Of a stretch of 44,746 bases of DNA, positions 25,992-34,018 are shown one piece after another. The stretch spans positions 1 through 44,746 of the forward strand of contig JAFUNR010000052.1 in NCBI GenBank assembly GCA_017472965.1, in the 5' to 3' direction. The stretch comes from Oscillospiraceae bacterium. GTDB taxonomy: Bacteria > Bacillota > Clostridia > Oscillospirales > Ruminococcaceae. Every line of letters starts with the position of its first letter. The first letter of the stretch is position 1. Position numbers and translations under genes: made by a program. The notes below the pieces were generated by a model, which made no database searches, was not told where the DNA came from, and saw only the letters and a program-made list of their open reading frames with translations.

Positions 25992-27143
25992 ATGATCCTG
26001 ATTCGCAACGGCATGGTGCACGATGCCATCTGCCCCGAAGCCAAAAACGCAGATATTCTGATCGATGATAACGGCAAGATCGCCGCTATCGGTACCGGAC
26101 TTGCCGCTGATGGCGCCGAGGTGATCGATGCTGCCGGCCGCCACATCTATCCCGGCTTTGTCGAGGCACACTGCCATATGGGTATGCGTGGTTACGGCAT
26201 CGGCTTTGAAGGCAACGATACCAATGAGATGACCGATATCCTCACCCCGCAGCTGCGCGCCATCGACGCTCTGAACCCCATGGATCCCGCCTTTGAGCAC
26301 GCGCTGCGCGCCGGCGTCACCACCATCTGCACCGGCCCGGGCTCTGCCAACGTGCTGGGCGGTCAGTTTGCCGTCATCAAGACTGTGGGCCACCGTGTGG
26401 ACGATATGCTGCTGGATCCCTACGCCGCCATGAAGTGTGCCTTCGGTGAAAACCCCAAGCGCTGCTACAAGGATAAGAATAACGCCTCCCGTATGGCCAC
26501 CGCCGCCAAGCTGCGCGAGACGCTGGCCAAGGCGAAGGAGTACGATGCCAAGAAGAAGGCCGCCGAGGATGAGAGCAAGCTGCCCGCGCTGGATTTCAAG
26601 CTGGAGGCTCTGCTGCCCGTGCTGCACGGGGAGGTGCCTCTGAAGGCGCACGCCCATCAGGCCAACGATATCTTCACCGCCATCCGCATCGCCAAGGAAT
26701 TCGGCGTGAAGATCACGCTGGAGCATGTGACCGAGGGTCACCTGATCGCCGAAGAGCTGGCCGCCGAAAATCTGCCGCTGGCCGTGGGTCCCTCTCTGAC
26801 CCATGCCACCAAGTTTGAGCTGCAGAACAAGACCTTTGCCACCCCCGGCATTCTGGATGCCGCCGGCTGCCATGTTTCCATCATCACCGATTCGTCTGTC
26901 ATCCCGCAGGAATACCTGCCTCTGTGCGCCGCACTGGCCGTCAAATCCGGCATGGATGAATTCCACGCTCTGCAGGCCATCACCATCCGTCCCGCCGAGC
27001 ACATCGGTGTCGCCGACCGCGTTGGCTCCATCGAGGTGGGCAAGGATGCCGACCTGCTGATCATGACCGGCGTGTGGAATGCTGTGGACAGCTACCCCGC
27101 CAAGGTTCTGGTGGATGGCAAGGTGGTCGTGGATGCTGAATAA
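25992..27143 (+). CDS. Amidohydrolase (imidazolonepropionase-like)
   Basis: A 383-residue metal-dependent amidohydrolase. Metal ligands are visible in GFVEAHCHMG (HxH), KAHAHQAND, LEHVTEGHL and SIITDSSV (late aspartate), and there is an N-terminal beta-sandwich strand set closing with the C-terminal GKDADLLIM. I chose the ATG at 25992, which follows GGGAGGAAACTCAAA. The closest general type is the imidazolonepropionase-related family found widely in Clostridia; actual substrate unknown. It lies 26 nt before the barnase-like gene, so the two are probably co-transcribed. Confidence 0.85.
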   Translation: MILIRNGMVHDAICPEAKNADILIDDNGKIAAIGTGLAADGAEVIDAAGRHIYPGFVEAHCHMGMRGYGIGFEGNDTNEMTDILTPQLRAIDALNPMDPAFEHALRAGVTTICTGPGSANVLGGQFAVIKTVGHRVDDMLLDPYAAMKCAFGENPKRCYKDKNNASRMATAAKLRETLAKAKEYDAKKKAAEDESKLPALDFKLEALLPVLHGEVPLKAHAHQANDIFTAIRIAKEFGVKITLEHVTEGHLIAEELAAENLPLAVGPSLTHATKFELQNKTFATPGILDAAGCHVSIITDSSVIPQEYLPLCAALAVKSGMDEFHALQAITIRPAEHIGVADRVGSIEVGKDADLLIMTGVWNAVDSYPAKVLVDGKVVVDAE

Positions 27144-27169
27144 GCCGTTCCACTGTGAAAGGGGCTTTT

Positions 27170-27757
27170 ATGAAGCTGAAACTGAGTAAGCGCACGCGGC
27201 TGCTCCTTGCGCTGCTGCTGATCCTTGCGGTGGCAGCATACAGTCTCTGGGGACAGGATGCCGCACCCGCGCCGGAGGTACAGGAGCTGCCAGCCGCAGC
27301 GGAAAGCGTGCAGCCGCAGCCGCAGACGGAGCCGGCGGATGAGACTGCCGGCGCACCCACCGACGAAAGCAGCATCACCGGTGTGCCGCCCGATACGCAG
27401 ACTCCGGATGAGCGGGGCAGCTATACATCGAAAGAGGATGTGGCGCTGTATCTGTATCTGTACGGACGCCTGCCGGATAATTTCATGACCAAGACCGAAG
27501 CCCGTGCGCTGGGCTGGGAGGGCGGCTCTCTGGAGCCCTATGCCCCCGGCATGTGCATCGGCGGCGACCGCTTCGGCAATTACGAGGGCCTGCTGCCGGA
27601 AAAGGACGGCCGCAGCTACACAGAATGCGATATTGATACGCTGGGGGAGGATTCCCGCGGGCCGAAGCGCATCGTTTTTTCCAATGACGGCCTGATCTTT
27701 TATACAGATGACCATTATGAAAGCTTTGAGCTTTTGTATGGGGAGGAGGACGCATGA
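27170..27757 (+). CDS. Secreted or membrane-anchored barnase-family ribonuclease
   Basis: A 195-residue protein with a basic N-terminus and one hydrophobic segment (about residues 11-27), serving as signal peptide or anchor, then a Pro/Glu/Thr-rich linker to about residue 83, then a barnase-type guanyl-preferring RNase domain. Barnase residues can be matched: K27 to K108 (TKTEARALGW), E73 to E152 (YTECDI), R87 to R167 (KRIVF), and H102 to H182 (DDHYESF). The substrate-binding R59 is replaced by Y138 in GGDRFGNYEG. The start ATG at 27170 is preceded by AAAGGGG. Its stop overlaps the barstar gene by 4 nt (ATGA), so inhibitor and enzyme are made together. Likely a secreted toxin or nutrient-scavenging RNase. 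Confidence 0.93.
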   Translation: MKLKLSKRTRLLLALLLILAVAAYSLWGQDAAPAPEVQELPAAAESVQPQPQTEPADETAGAPTDESSITGVPPDTQTPDERGSYTSKEDVALYLYLYGRLPDNFMTKTEARALGWEGGSLEPYAPGMCIGGDRFGNYEGLLPEKDGRSYTECDIDTLGEDSRGPKRIVFSNDGLIFYTDDHYESFELLYGEEDA

Positions 27758-29664
27758 GACAGGCGATCCTTGACGGCCGGCTGATCCGGACACGTTCACA
27801 GGTACATACGACCCTGGCGCAGCAGCTGGAGCTGCCCGCATGGTACGGCGGCAATCTGGATGCGCTGCACGACTGTTTGACGGCGGCAAGGGAGGAGACC
27901 ACCCTTGTGCTTGCCCATCCCGAGCTGCTGGAACAAAATCTGGGAAGCTGGCTGAACGCTCTGCGGCGGATGCTGCGGGAGGCCTGCAGCGATAATCCCC
28001 GGCTGCACATAAAGGAAACGCCCCGCGCCGATGCAGGCTTTGTGATGCGCTGTGCGCTGGTGGGCAATCCGGTGCGGCATGATATTCCCTTTGATACGGC
28101 GGCACTGCGGCGGCTGAAGACTCTGGGCTTCAACACGGTGCAGCTGAATATTGCATGGGGCTGCCGCCCGGGGGATGAGCCGCTGAATCTGGAGGATATC
28201 CTTTCCCCCACCGATACGCCGGATGAGCGGCAGCGCCGCTGGTTTGACGAGATCGCCCGCCGTGCCGCGCTGGTCCATGCCGCAGGTATGCGTGCCATCT
28301 TCCATTTCGGCGCCCCGCGTCTGACCGGCAGACTGTATCAGATCCTCGGTGACGATGTCGCTCTTACACAGGATACCGAGGAAAATGCACCCCAGAAAGA
28401 AAGTGTCATTCAAAAATATGAATACCTGATCACGCTGCTTGCCCGCCGCATTCCGCAGGTGGATGATATTCTTGTCTATACCTTTGATCAGGAGGCGTGG
28501 GTCGGCAGTGAGTTCGGCAGCGGTGAGCTGGCTGCCGGTGTGCCGCTGCACAAGCGGCTGCCCCTTTTTCTGCAGCGCCTTGCCGCCCGCTGGGCGGCGG
28601 AGCGCCCCGATGGCCGGCTGTGGTGGGAGCCGTGGGAGATCTCTGCCGGCACGATCTATACAATCCTGCCCGAGCTGCCCCGTGAAAATTTCGGTCTGAT
28701 GCTGCACAGCAACATCGCCGAGGTACAGAAAGCCAATCCTGCCGACCGTTGGCTGCGCAACACCTCTCTTTTGGCCGGTGAGCTGGGTATCCCCATTTGC
28801 GGAGAGGTGTTCCTCTCCGGTGCAAACGAAGAGGTGGAGCCGCTGCAGCACGCCTTTGCGCCTGCGCTGGTATGGGAACAGATCCACCGTCTGCAGGAGC
28901 TGGAGCTGTACGGCATCAAGGAGTATTTCGGCACCCGTCCCGATATGCCTGCCGAGCTGGATCTTACCATGGCGGGTATCTGCTTTACCGATCCATCTTT
29001 GGGTGAAGGCGAGGCGCTGGCCGCACTGGCCGCCCGCTGGCCCAGGGTGAGTGCGCTGCCTGCGGCAATGCATGCCGCTCACAAGGCGCTGGCGCTGTTC
29101 CCGTGGGATCTTACCTGGCGCTGGCGGGTGATCTGCGGTCAGCACACCGCATGGCACCCCTATACGGCATGGTGGGCCCCCGGCGAGGTCGCCCCCAGCC
29201 CCAGCTGGCGCAGCACCCGCCGTGCGGTTTATATGATGACATCAGATGAGGAGTCTCATCACCCGTGGCTCATCGAGGATATCAGCCTGCGCTGCCGCGC
29301 CGCAGCACAGGCCATGCGGCAGGCTGCGGAGGAATACACCCGCTGTGCCGGTCAGTGTGCGGAGGAAGCCGATGCGCAGACCTTCGCCGCAGCGGGGCAG
29401 GATTTCACCCGTTTTGCCGCCGTGGCAATGGATCAGGCGCTGCACGCCGAGCAGACGCTGTGCGCACAGCATATCCGCCGCTTTGCCGATCAGGGCTGCG
29501 TGCCCGCGCACATCATTGAGCGAATGAACGCTGCGCTGGCCGCCGATGTGGAAAACCAGCGTATCACCTGTGCTGTGGCGCCGGATGCCGTCAGCCATGC
29601 CGACGAAGCGCTGGCAGCTTTCACCGCTGATCCGGTGGGCTGGTGCCGCAAAAACTATCTGTAA
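27754..29664 (+). CDS. Barstar inhibitor fused to a TIM-barrel glycosidase-like protein
   Basis: A 636-residue fusion. Residues 1-88 are a full-length barstar: N-terminal strand, YGGNLDALHDCL (D36 and D40 match the barnase-contacting D35 and D39; W38 is replaced by H39), E76 in LREACSD, and final strand RLHIKE. Its role is to bind and block the adjacent barnase-like RNase in the cytoplasm. From about residue 98 a second protein begins, with barrel-like strand ends (FNTVQLNIAWG, RAIFHFGAPR, DILVYTFDQEAW, LWWEPWEIS, IPICGEVFLSG) and a helical C-terminus (about 500-636). The barrel resembles clan GH-A-like glycosidases, but I cannot name the family. No stop separates the halves; an in-frame ATG at 28045 with weak upstream GCAGG could start the second part alone. 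Terminates in a bidirectional hairpin. Confidence 0.85.
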   Translation: MRQAILDGRLIRTRSQVHTTLAQQLELPAWYGGNLDALHDCLTAAREETTLVLAHPELLEQNLGSWLNALRRMLREACSDNPRLHIKETPRADAGFVMRCALVGNPVRHDIPFDTAALRRLKTLGFNTVQLNIAWGCRPGDEPLNLEDILSPTDTPDERQRRWFDEIARRAALVHAAGMRAIFHFGAPRLTGRLYQILGDDVALTQDTEENAPQKESVIQKYEYLITLLARRIPQVDDILVYTFDQEAWVGSEFGSGELAAGVPLHKRLPLFLQRLAARWAAERPDGRLWWEPWEISAGTIYTILPELPRENFGLMLHSNIAEVQKANPADRWLRNTSLLAGELGIPICGEVFLSGANEEVEPLQHAFAPALVWEQIHRLQELELYGIKEYFGTRPDMPAELDLTMAGICFTDPSLGEGEALAALAARWPRVSALPAAMHAAHKALALFPWDLTWRWRVICGQHTAWHPYTAWWAPGEVAPSPSWRSTRRAVYMMTSDEESHHPWLIEDISLRCRAAAQAMRQAAEEYTRCAGQCAEEADAQTFAAAGQDFTRFAAVAMDQALHAEQTLCAQHIRRFADQGCVPAHIIERMNAALAADVENQRITCAVAPDAVSHADEALAAFTADPVGWCRKNYL

Positions 29665-29720
29665 AGTGCGGCTGTCCGGAGTGGGAAATGCACGGAAAGG
29701 ATACGGTTTGGTCATACACA

Positions 29721-29762
29721 ATCCGCGATCCGGTGCACAGCCCGGAACCATCCGCGATCCGG
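29721..29762. repeat. Short direct repeat in the intergenic region
   Basis: ATCCGCGATCCGG occurs at 29721-29733 and again at 29750-29762, a 29-nt period. No function is apparent. Confidence 0.6.
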
Positions 29763-29832
29763 CACAGACCGTTGAAGTGTAAGTCACTGGCAAGCCATTA
29801 CAAATAATTTGCTTTGTCACAGAAGAAGCGTA

Positions 29833-29874
29833 TCAAAAAAGCCTTCGGAGATCTGCATCCGAAGGCTTTTTTGA
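29833..29874. terminator. Bidirectional terminator between convergent genes
   Basis: A 17-bp stem (29833-29849 with 29858-29874), TCAAAAAAGCCTTCGGA, loop, and complement, with A/T runs on both outer sides. It serves the barstar fusion (+) and the GTPase-NYN fusion (-). Confidence 0.9.
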
Positions 29875-29902
29875 CGGTAAATTTCTGATAAGCAAGGGCT
29901 GC

Positions 29903-32503
29903 TCAGCGGCTCAGCAGCTCGCGGATGGCCTTTTCGGCGGCATCCACTTCCTCGCGGAAGGCGGATGCAGATACCCGCAGTGCGCCGTGGCCCAGAATGA
30001 TCAGCTGTTCCAGCGCATCGCTGGTGGCCACGCGTACCCGGTGGTTTTTTCCAAGCTGGTGAGTGGCCTTTTCAATGTACATATCGGCGGTTTCGGCCTC
30101 TTTTGTGTATACCACATGGATGCCGTGGTATTCCTCCACCTCGCCGGGGTTCCCTTTGACGCGGTAGGCATCAAACACCAGGATCAGCTCGCCGCCGTGC
30201 CAGCCACGGTAGTTGCACAGAATGTCCATCAGCCGTCCGCGGGCGGCATCCAGATCCTCCTGCGCCAGCGCGTGCAGATCGTCCCATGCAAACAGGATGT
30301 TATAACCGTCCACCAGTGTGTACTCGGTGCCGCCGGCGGCGGGGGCGGTGCGCTCCCGCTGCAGCGCTTCCCCTGTGGGACGGAACAGCTGTTCTGCGCC
30401 GCGGCGGCGGATGGGCCCGTAGGTTCGTTCGAAAATGGCCAGCAGCTCCTTGTCCTCCTCCAGTGTGCCGCGATAGCGAACGGCAGAGCCTTCGGTGCGG
30501 GGTGCAGCGGTGCGGGCAGCGGCGGTTTCAATGGGTGCGGCGGCGCGTTTGCCCCAGCCGGTGTCAATGTGCTGGTAGTGGCGCACCTCGTTCCATTTGA
30601 CCAGAAAGCCTGCGCCGTGGGCACAGAAGACGGAATCCGCCGGATTTTCCGTATCCGCATCGGGGGAGTAGTTTGCCGCAGCGATGACCTCGGCTGCGTT
30701 GTGGCAGGGGCGGTAGCTGTCCGGTGTGCAGGCAAGCGTACCGCGGCCGCGGGTGTAGCTGAGCACTTCGGTGGTATAATCCCGCAGACAGGCTACGGGG
30801 GCACGCCCTGTGAGCATCACGGTTTCACCCAGCGTCTGCGGCTGGCCGTATTCGGCGTGGCGGCGTTCCAGATCGGTGATGGCGCGACCGATGTTTTCGG
30901 CGGGGATCTCCAGCCGGAAGGCATACCACGGCTCCAGCAGCTGACAGCTTGTGCTGCGCAGGCCGTGGCGTACGGCACGGTAAGTGGATTGCCGGAAGTC
31001 GCCGCCCTCGGTGTGTTTGGGATGAGCACGGCCTGCCAGCAGCGTGATCTTCATATCGGTGATGGGTGCACCGGTCAATACGCCGGGATGCTGCTTTTCC
31101 TCCAGATGGGTCAGGATCAGCCGCTGCCAGTTCAATTCCAGCTCATCGGTGTGACAGGCGCTGGCAAAACGCAGACCGCTGCCCGGCTCGCCCGGCTCCA
31201 GCAGCAGGTGTACCTCGGCATAATGGCGCAGAGGTTCATAGTGGCCGATGCCCTCGACGGGTTGGGTGATGGTCTCGCGGTACAGAATGCTGCCCTCGCC
31301 AAACTGCACCCGCAGCCCCAGCTGCGCCAGCCGGTGGGTCAGCACCTGCAGCTGAACCTCGCCCATCAGCTGCACCTGAATTTCGGCATTGCGCTCGTCC
31401 CAACGCACATGCAGCTGGGGATCCTCCTGCTCCAGCCGGCGCAGAATGCCCAGCGCGGTGTGGGGATCCACCTCGTCCAGCAGTGCCATGCGGAAGGTGA
31501 GCACCGGCTCCAGTACCGGCGGCAGCGCATCCGCACCTGCGCCAAGCCCCTGTCCGGGCCGTGTGTGGGAAAGCCCCGTCACGGCGCAGACACTGCCCGC
31601 AGGTACCTCGTCCACCGCCTGATATTTTGCGCCGGAATAAAGCCGCAGCGCGGTGACCTTTTCCTCCCACGGGCCGTCGGCATCCTCGCCGGAAAGCAGG
31701 GTGCGGGCTTTCAGACTGCCGCCGGTGATCTTCATGAAGGTCAGCCGTGCGCCGGAATCATCGTTGGTCACCTTGTATACCCGTGCGGCAAATTCACTGC
31801 CGCAGACGGGCGCAGGGCACCAGCGTTCCAGCGTATCCAGCAGGGCATCCACACCCTCGCATTTCAATGCACTGCCGAACAGGCAGGGGAATACCCGCCG
31901 CTGCGCGATGGCGGCGGTGAGAGCCGTATCCAGTGCGGGGGAATCTTCCTCGCCGTCCAGCACCAGCTCCATCAGCTTTTCGTCGCAGACGGCCAGCTCC
32001 TCCAGTGCTTCTGCCGTCAGGCGGCCGTCCTGCATTTCCAGCGTGGTGCAGCCGGCGGAAAGCCGCTTTTGCAGTGACTTCAGCACGCGGGTGCGGTCGG
32101 CCCCCGCCAGATCCATCTTGTTGATGAAAAGAAAGGTGGGGATGCGGTAGCGCTCCAGCAGCCGCCACAGGGTCTCGGTGTGGCTCTGTACACCGTCGGT
32201 GCCGCTGATGACCAGTATGGCCGCATCCAGCACCTGCAGAGTGCGCTCCATCTCGGCAGAAAAGTCCACATGACCGGGGGTGTCCATCAGGGTGATCTCC
32301 GCACCGCGGCAGCGCAGCCGTGCCTGCTTGGAAAAGATGGTGATGCCGCGCTGCTTTTCCAGCGCATCGGTATCCAGAAAGGCATCGCCGTGATCCACCC
32401 GACCCAGCTTGCGGATCTCGCCGGCACGGTACAGAAGAGCCTCGGACAAGGTGGTCTTGCCCGAGTCCACGTGTGCCAGTATGCCAATGACCAGTCGTTT
32501 CAT
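29903..32503 (-). CDS. EF-G/Tet(M)-like translational GTPase fused to a NYN (YacP/Rae1-type) nuclease domain
   Basis: An 866-residue protein. Residues 1 to about 640 follow the Tet(M)/ribosome-protection layout: G1 AHVDSGKTT (10-18), G2 RGITIF, G3 DTPGH (74-78), G4 NKMD (128-131), then EF-G-like domains II-V including the domain IV region EGGDFRQSTYRAVRHG. A linker rich in Ala/Arg follows. From about 728 to 866 is a NYN/PIN-fold domain: VDGYNILFAW (D732), LVFDAYRVKG (D778), ETADMYIEK (D807), TSDALEQ (D829). That domain matches YacP, called Rae1 in Bacillus, a ribosome-dependent mRNA endonuclease. The start ATG follows AAAGGAACCGCAC. Naming it a tetracycline-resistance gene from the N-terminus alone would be unsafe; its activity is undetermined. 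Confidence 0.88.
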   Translation of the reverse strand: MKRLVIGILAHVDSGKTTLSEALLYRAGEIRKLGRVDHGDAFLDTDALEKQRGITIFSKQARLRCRGAEITLMDTPGHVDFSAEMERTLQVLDAAILVISGTDGVQSHTETLWRLLERYRIPTFLFINKMDLAGADRTRVLKSLQKRLSAGCTTLEMQDGRLTAEALEELAVCDEKLMELVLDGEEDSPALDTALTAAIAQRRVFPCLFGSALKCEGVDALLDTLERWCPAPVCGSEFAARVYKVTNDDSGARLTFMKITGGSLKARTLLSGEDADGPWEEKVTALRLYSGAKYQAVDEVPAGSVCAVTGLSHTRPGQGLGAGADALPPVLEPVLTFRMALLDEVDPHTALGILRRLEQEDPQLHVRWDERNAEIQVQLMGEVQLQVLTHRLAQLGLRVQFGEGSILYRETITQPVEGIGHYEPLRHYAEVHLLLEPGEPGSGLRFASACHTDELELNWQRLILTHLEEKQHPGVLTGAPITDMKITLLAGRAHPKHTEGGDFRQSTYRAVRHGLRSTSCQLLEPWYAFRLEIPAENIGRAITDLERRHAEYGQPQTLGETVMLTGRAPVACLRDYTTEVLSYTRGRGTLACTPDSYRPCHNAAEVIAAANYSPDADTENPADSVFCAHGAGFLVKWNEVRHYQHIDTGWGKRAAAPIETAAARTAAPRTEGSAVRYRGTLEEDKELLAIFERTYGPIRRRGAEQLFRPTGEALQRERTAPAAGGTEYTLVDGYNILFAWDDLHALAQEDLDAARGRLMDILCNYRGWHGGELILVFDAYRVKGNPGEVEEYHGIHVVYTKEAETADMYIEKATHQLGKNHRVRVATSDALEQLIILGHGALRVSASAFREEVDAAEKAIRELLSR

Positions 32504-32542
32504 GTGCGGTTCCTTTCCGTGTAAAACAATTCATATTATATC

Positions 32543-32571
32543 AGTATACCAGATTTTCTTCTGCGCGTAAA
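32543..32571 (-). promoter_or_regulatory. Promoter of the GTPase-NYN gene
   Basis: On the minus strand, TTTACG (32566-32571), a 17-nt spacer and TATACT (32543-32548) with TGG extended -10. A TATAAT lies just downstream (32535-32540) as an alternative. Confidence 0.6.
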
Positions 32572-32591
32572 CGGCTGCGGGAAAAACTGCA

Positions 32592-32630
32592 GCAAAAACG
32601 CCCGCTGTCCGCATTGGCAGACGGCGGGCG
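32592..32630 (-). terminator. Terminator after the PH-domain gene
   Basis: Read on the minus strand, CGCCCGCCGTC pairs with GACAGCGGGCG (plus positions 32599-32609 and 32620-32630) with one mismatch, followed by TTTTT. Confidence 0.8.
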
Positions 32631-32650
32631 TGTATTTTGCGAAGGGAACC

Positions 32651-33055
32651 TTATTCGCCGTGGATGTCGTCACCGTCAAGGGAGTCGTCATCTGTCATGA
32701 ATTCCCGGCTGCTGACCCGTTTTTCAGCGCGTTCGGCCTCGATCATATCCGAGAGCATATTCTTTGTGACGGCGGCCTTGCGGATGTGCAGAATGTCAAA
32801 TTCCGGTGTGGAACGGTCGGCGGCGCAGCAGTGGATGGTACCCAGACCGAACAGTCTCTCCCAGAAGCTGCGGCGCAGTGTCACATCCATGATGCGGTAA
32901 AGGCGGATCTCCTCCTCCCGCAGGTTGAATATGCCGGTCTGGATGAACAGCTTTTCTTTGGTCAGGGTATACCTGGTGAAGCTCCAGGGCAGACCGAAGA
33001 TGATCCGCTTGCGGTCGCTCCAGACGATGGGGGAGTTGTAAACATTGTTTTTCAT
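32651..33055 (-). CDS. Bacterial PH-domain protein (YdbT/bPH2-like)
   Basis: A 134-residue protein. The recognisable core is FTRYTLTKEKLFIQTGIFNLREEEIRLYRIMDV-like (read in two halves), the bPH2 pattern of a strand pair followed by a conserved Arg-rich strand and the WERLFGLGTI helix/strand. It has no clear membrane segment, unlike many YdbS/YdbT proteins. An acidic tail (DDDSLDGDD) ends it. I chose the start MKNNVYNSP with AAAGGATGTGCTGTCC upstream. It follows trmL by 34 nt on the same strand, so both probably share a transcript. Function unknown. Confidence 0.72.
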   Translation of the reverse strand: MKNNVYNSPIVWSDRKRIIFGLPWSFTRYTLTKEKLFIQTGIFNLREEEIRLYRIMDVTLRRSFWERLFGLGTIHCCAADRSTPEFDILHIRKAAVTKNMLSDMIEAERAEKRVSSREFMTDDDSLDGDDIHGE

Positions 33056-33089
33056 GGACAGCACATCCTTTCCGGTATCGTTATTTTGC

Positions 33090-33584
33090 TTAATCCTTCC
33101 ATTCGTAACCGCGCAGGCGGCCTTCATCCACCAGACCGGTAAAATCACCCTGCCGCAGCGCTTCGTATACCGCCACAGCCACCGTGTTGGAAAGATTCAG
33201 GCTGCGTGCATCTGCGATCATGGGCAGCCGCACACAGGCAGAGCGATTTTCCGCCAGCAGTGCTTCGGGCAGGCCCTTGTCCTCGCGGCCAAAGACCAGA
33301 AAGCTGCCGTCCGGATACTGCACATCCGTGTAGCGATTGGGTGCCTTGGTGGTGAAATAGAAATACGGACCCTCGGTACGGGCAAAAAAATCAGCCAGTC
33401 CCTCATAATAGGTGATGCTCAACAGATGCCAGTAATCCAGCCCCGCCCGTTTGAGTTGACTGTCGGTGGGGGTGAAGCCCATCGGCTTTACAAGATGCAG
33501 ATGAGCGCCGGTGGCGGCGCAGGTGCGGGCAATATTTCCGGTGTTCTGAGGAATCTGCGGTTCGACAAGCACGATATTCAGCAT
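33090..33584 (-). CDS. trmL: tRNA (cytidine(34)-2'-O)-methyltransferase TrmL
   Basis: A 164-residue SPOUT-class methyltransferase that 2'-O-methylates the wobble nucleotide of certain leucine tRNAs, using S-adenosylmethionine. The full family pattern is visible: MLNIVLVEPQIPQNTGNIARTCA at the start (read in segments of motif 1), LVKPMGF, the FGREDKGLPE knot motif, and the final RSLNLSNTVAVAVYEALRQ. Start MLNIVL is chosen over a longer upstream open frame because the family begins there and an AAAGG lies upstream. Length normal. It is divergent from the small YtxH-like gene. Confidence 0.95.
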   Translation of the reverse strand: MLNIVLVEPQIPQNTGNIARTCAATGAHLHLVKPMGFTPTDSQLKRAGLDYWHLLSITYYEGLADFFARTEGPYFYFTTKAPNRYTDVQYPDGSFLVFGREDKGLPEALLAENRSACVRLPMIADARSLNLSNTVAVAVYEALRQGDFTGLVDEGRLRGYEWKD

Positions 33585-33693
33585 GGGAGAAAAGACCTTT
33601 CTGCGGATACATATCTGCGGCGTGTGCTGCGCATACTGAAAACGCAGAACGCCTGCGGGCACTGCGGCATTCAGGATAAAGGAGGATTTACTG

Positions 33694-33870
33694 ATGGGAC
33701 AGGACAGAAGTACCGGCGATGTGGTGCTGGGGGTGCTGGCCGGCGCGGCAGTGGGCATGATCGCTGCCTACGCCCTGAGCGGTGATTCCGTGCTGCTGCG
33801 GCACAACCTGCGCAAAATGGAGCGCGGCGCCGAGCGCACCATCCACCGGATGGAGAAGTATATGCGCTGA
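33694..33870 (+). CDS. 58-residue YtxH-like membrane protein
   Basis: A small protein: MGQDRSTGDVVLGVLAGAAV, then a hydrophobic stretch to about residue 28, then a basic amphipathic helix with R, K, H and M residues (HNLRKMERGAERTIHRMEKY). A strong ribosome-binding site, AAAGGAGG, lies 7 nt upstream. The one membrane helix rich in Gly/Ala followed by a charged helix is the layout of the YtxH/gas-vesicle-like stress proteins. The gene is divergent from trmL. It is easily missed by length filters. The similarity is by layout only. Confidence 0.7.
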   Translation: MGQDRSTGDVVLGVLAGAAVGMIAAYALSGDSVLLRHNLRKMERGAERTIHRMEKYMR

Positions 33871-33916
33871 ATATGCGCGAAGCTTTATCGGCGCAGCCGC
33901 TGCCGTATGGCGGCGC

Positions 33917-33960
33917 GCTTCGCTCTCCCCCGGTACACGGAAAGTGAAGCGGGGGTGTTT
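33917..33960 (+). terminator. Possible terminator after the small YtxH-like gene
   Basis: CGCTTCGCT (33917-33925) can pair with AGTGAAGCG (33943-33951), or alternatively CCCCCG (33927-33932) with CGGGGG (33950-33955), then TGTTTTA. The two folds exclude each other and the U-tract is short. Confidence 0.35.
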
Positions 33961-34018
33961 TACATTATTATATGCAGAGAGTGTGCAGAGACGGATAGCC
34001 GGATCCCGGCAGCCCGCC

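Noticed and set aside
29987-32077. A 696-codon plus-strand frame opposite the GTPase-NYN gene
   Set aside because: The minus-strand protein has complete G motifs and a NYN domain; the plus frame has neither motif nor ribosome-binding site.
29903-32503. Plain tetracycline resistance gene (tetM/tetW)
   Set aside because: The C-terminal nuclease domain and absence of mobile context make a simple resistance label misleading.
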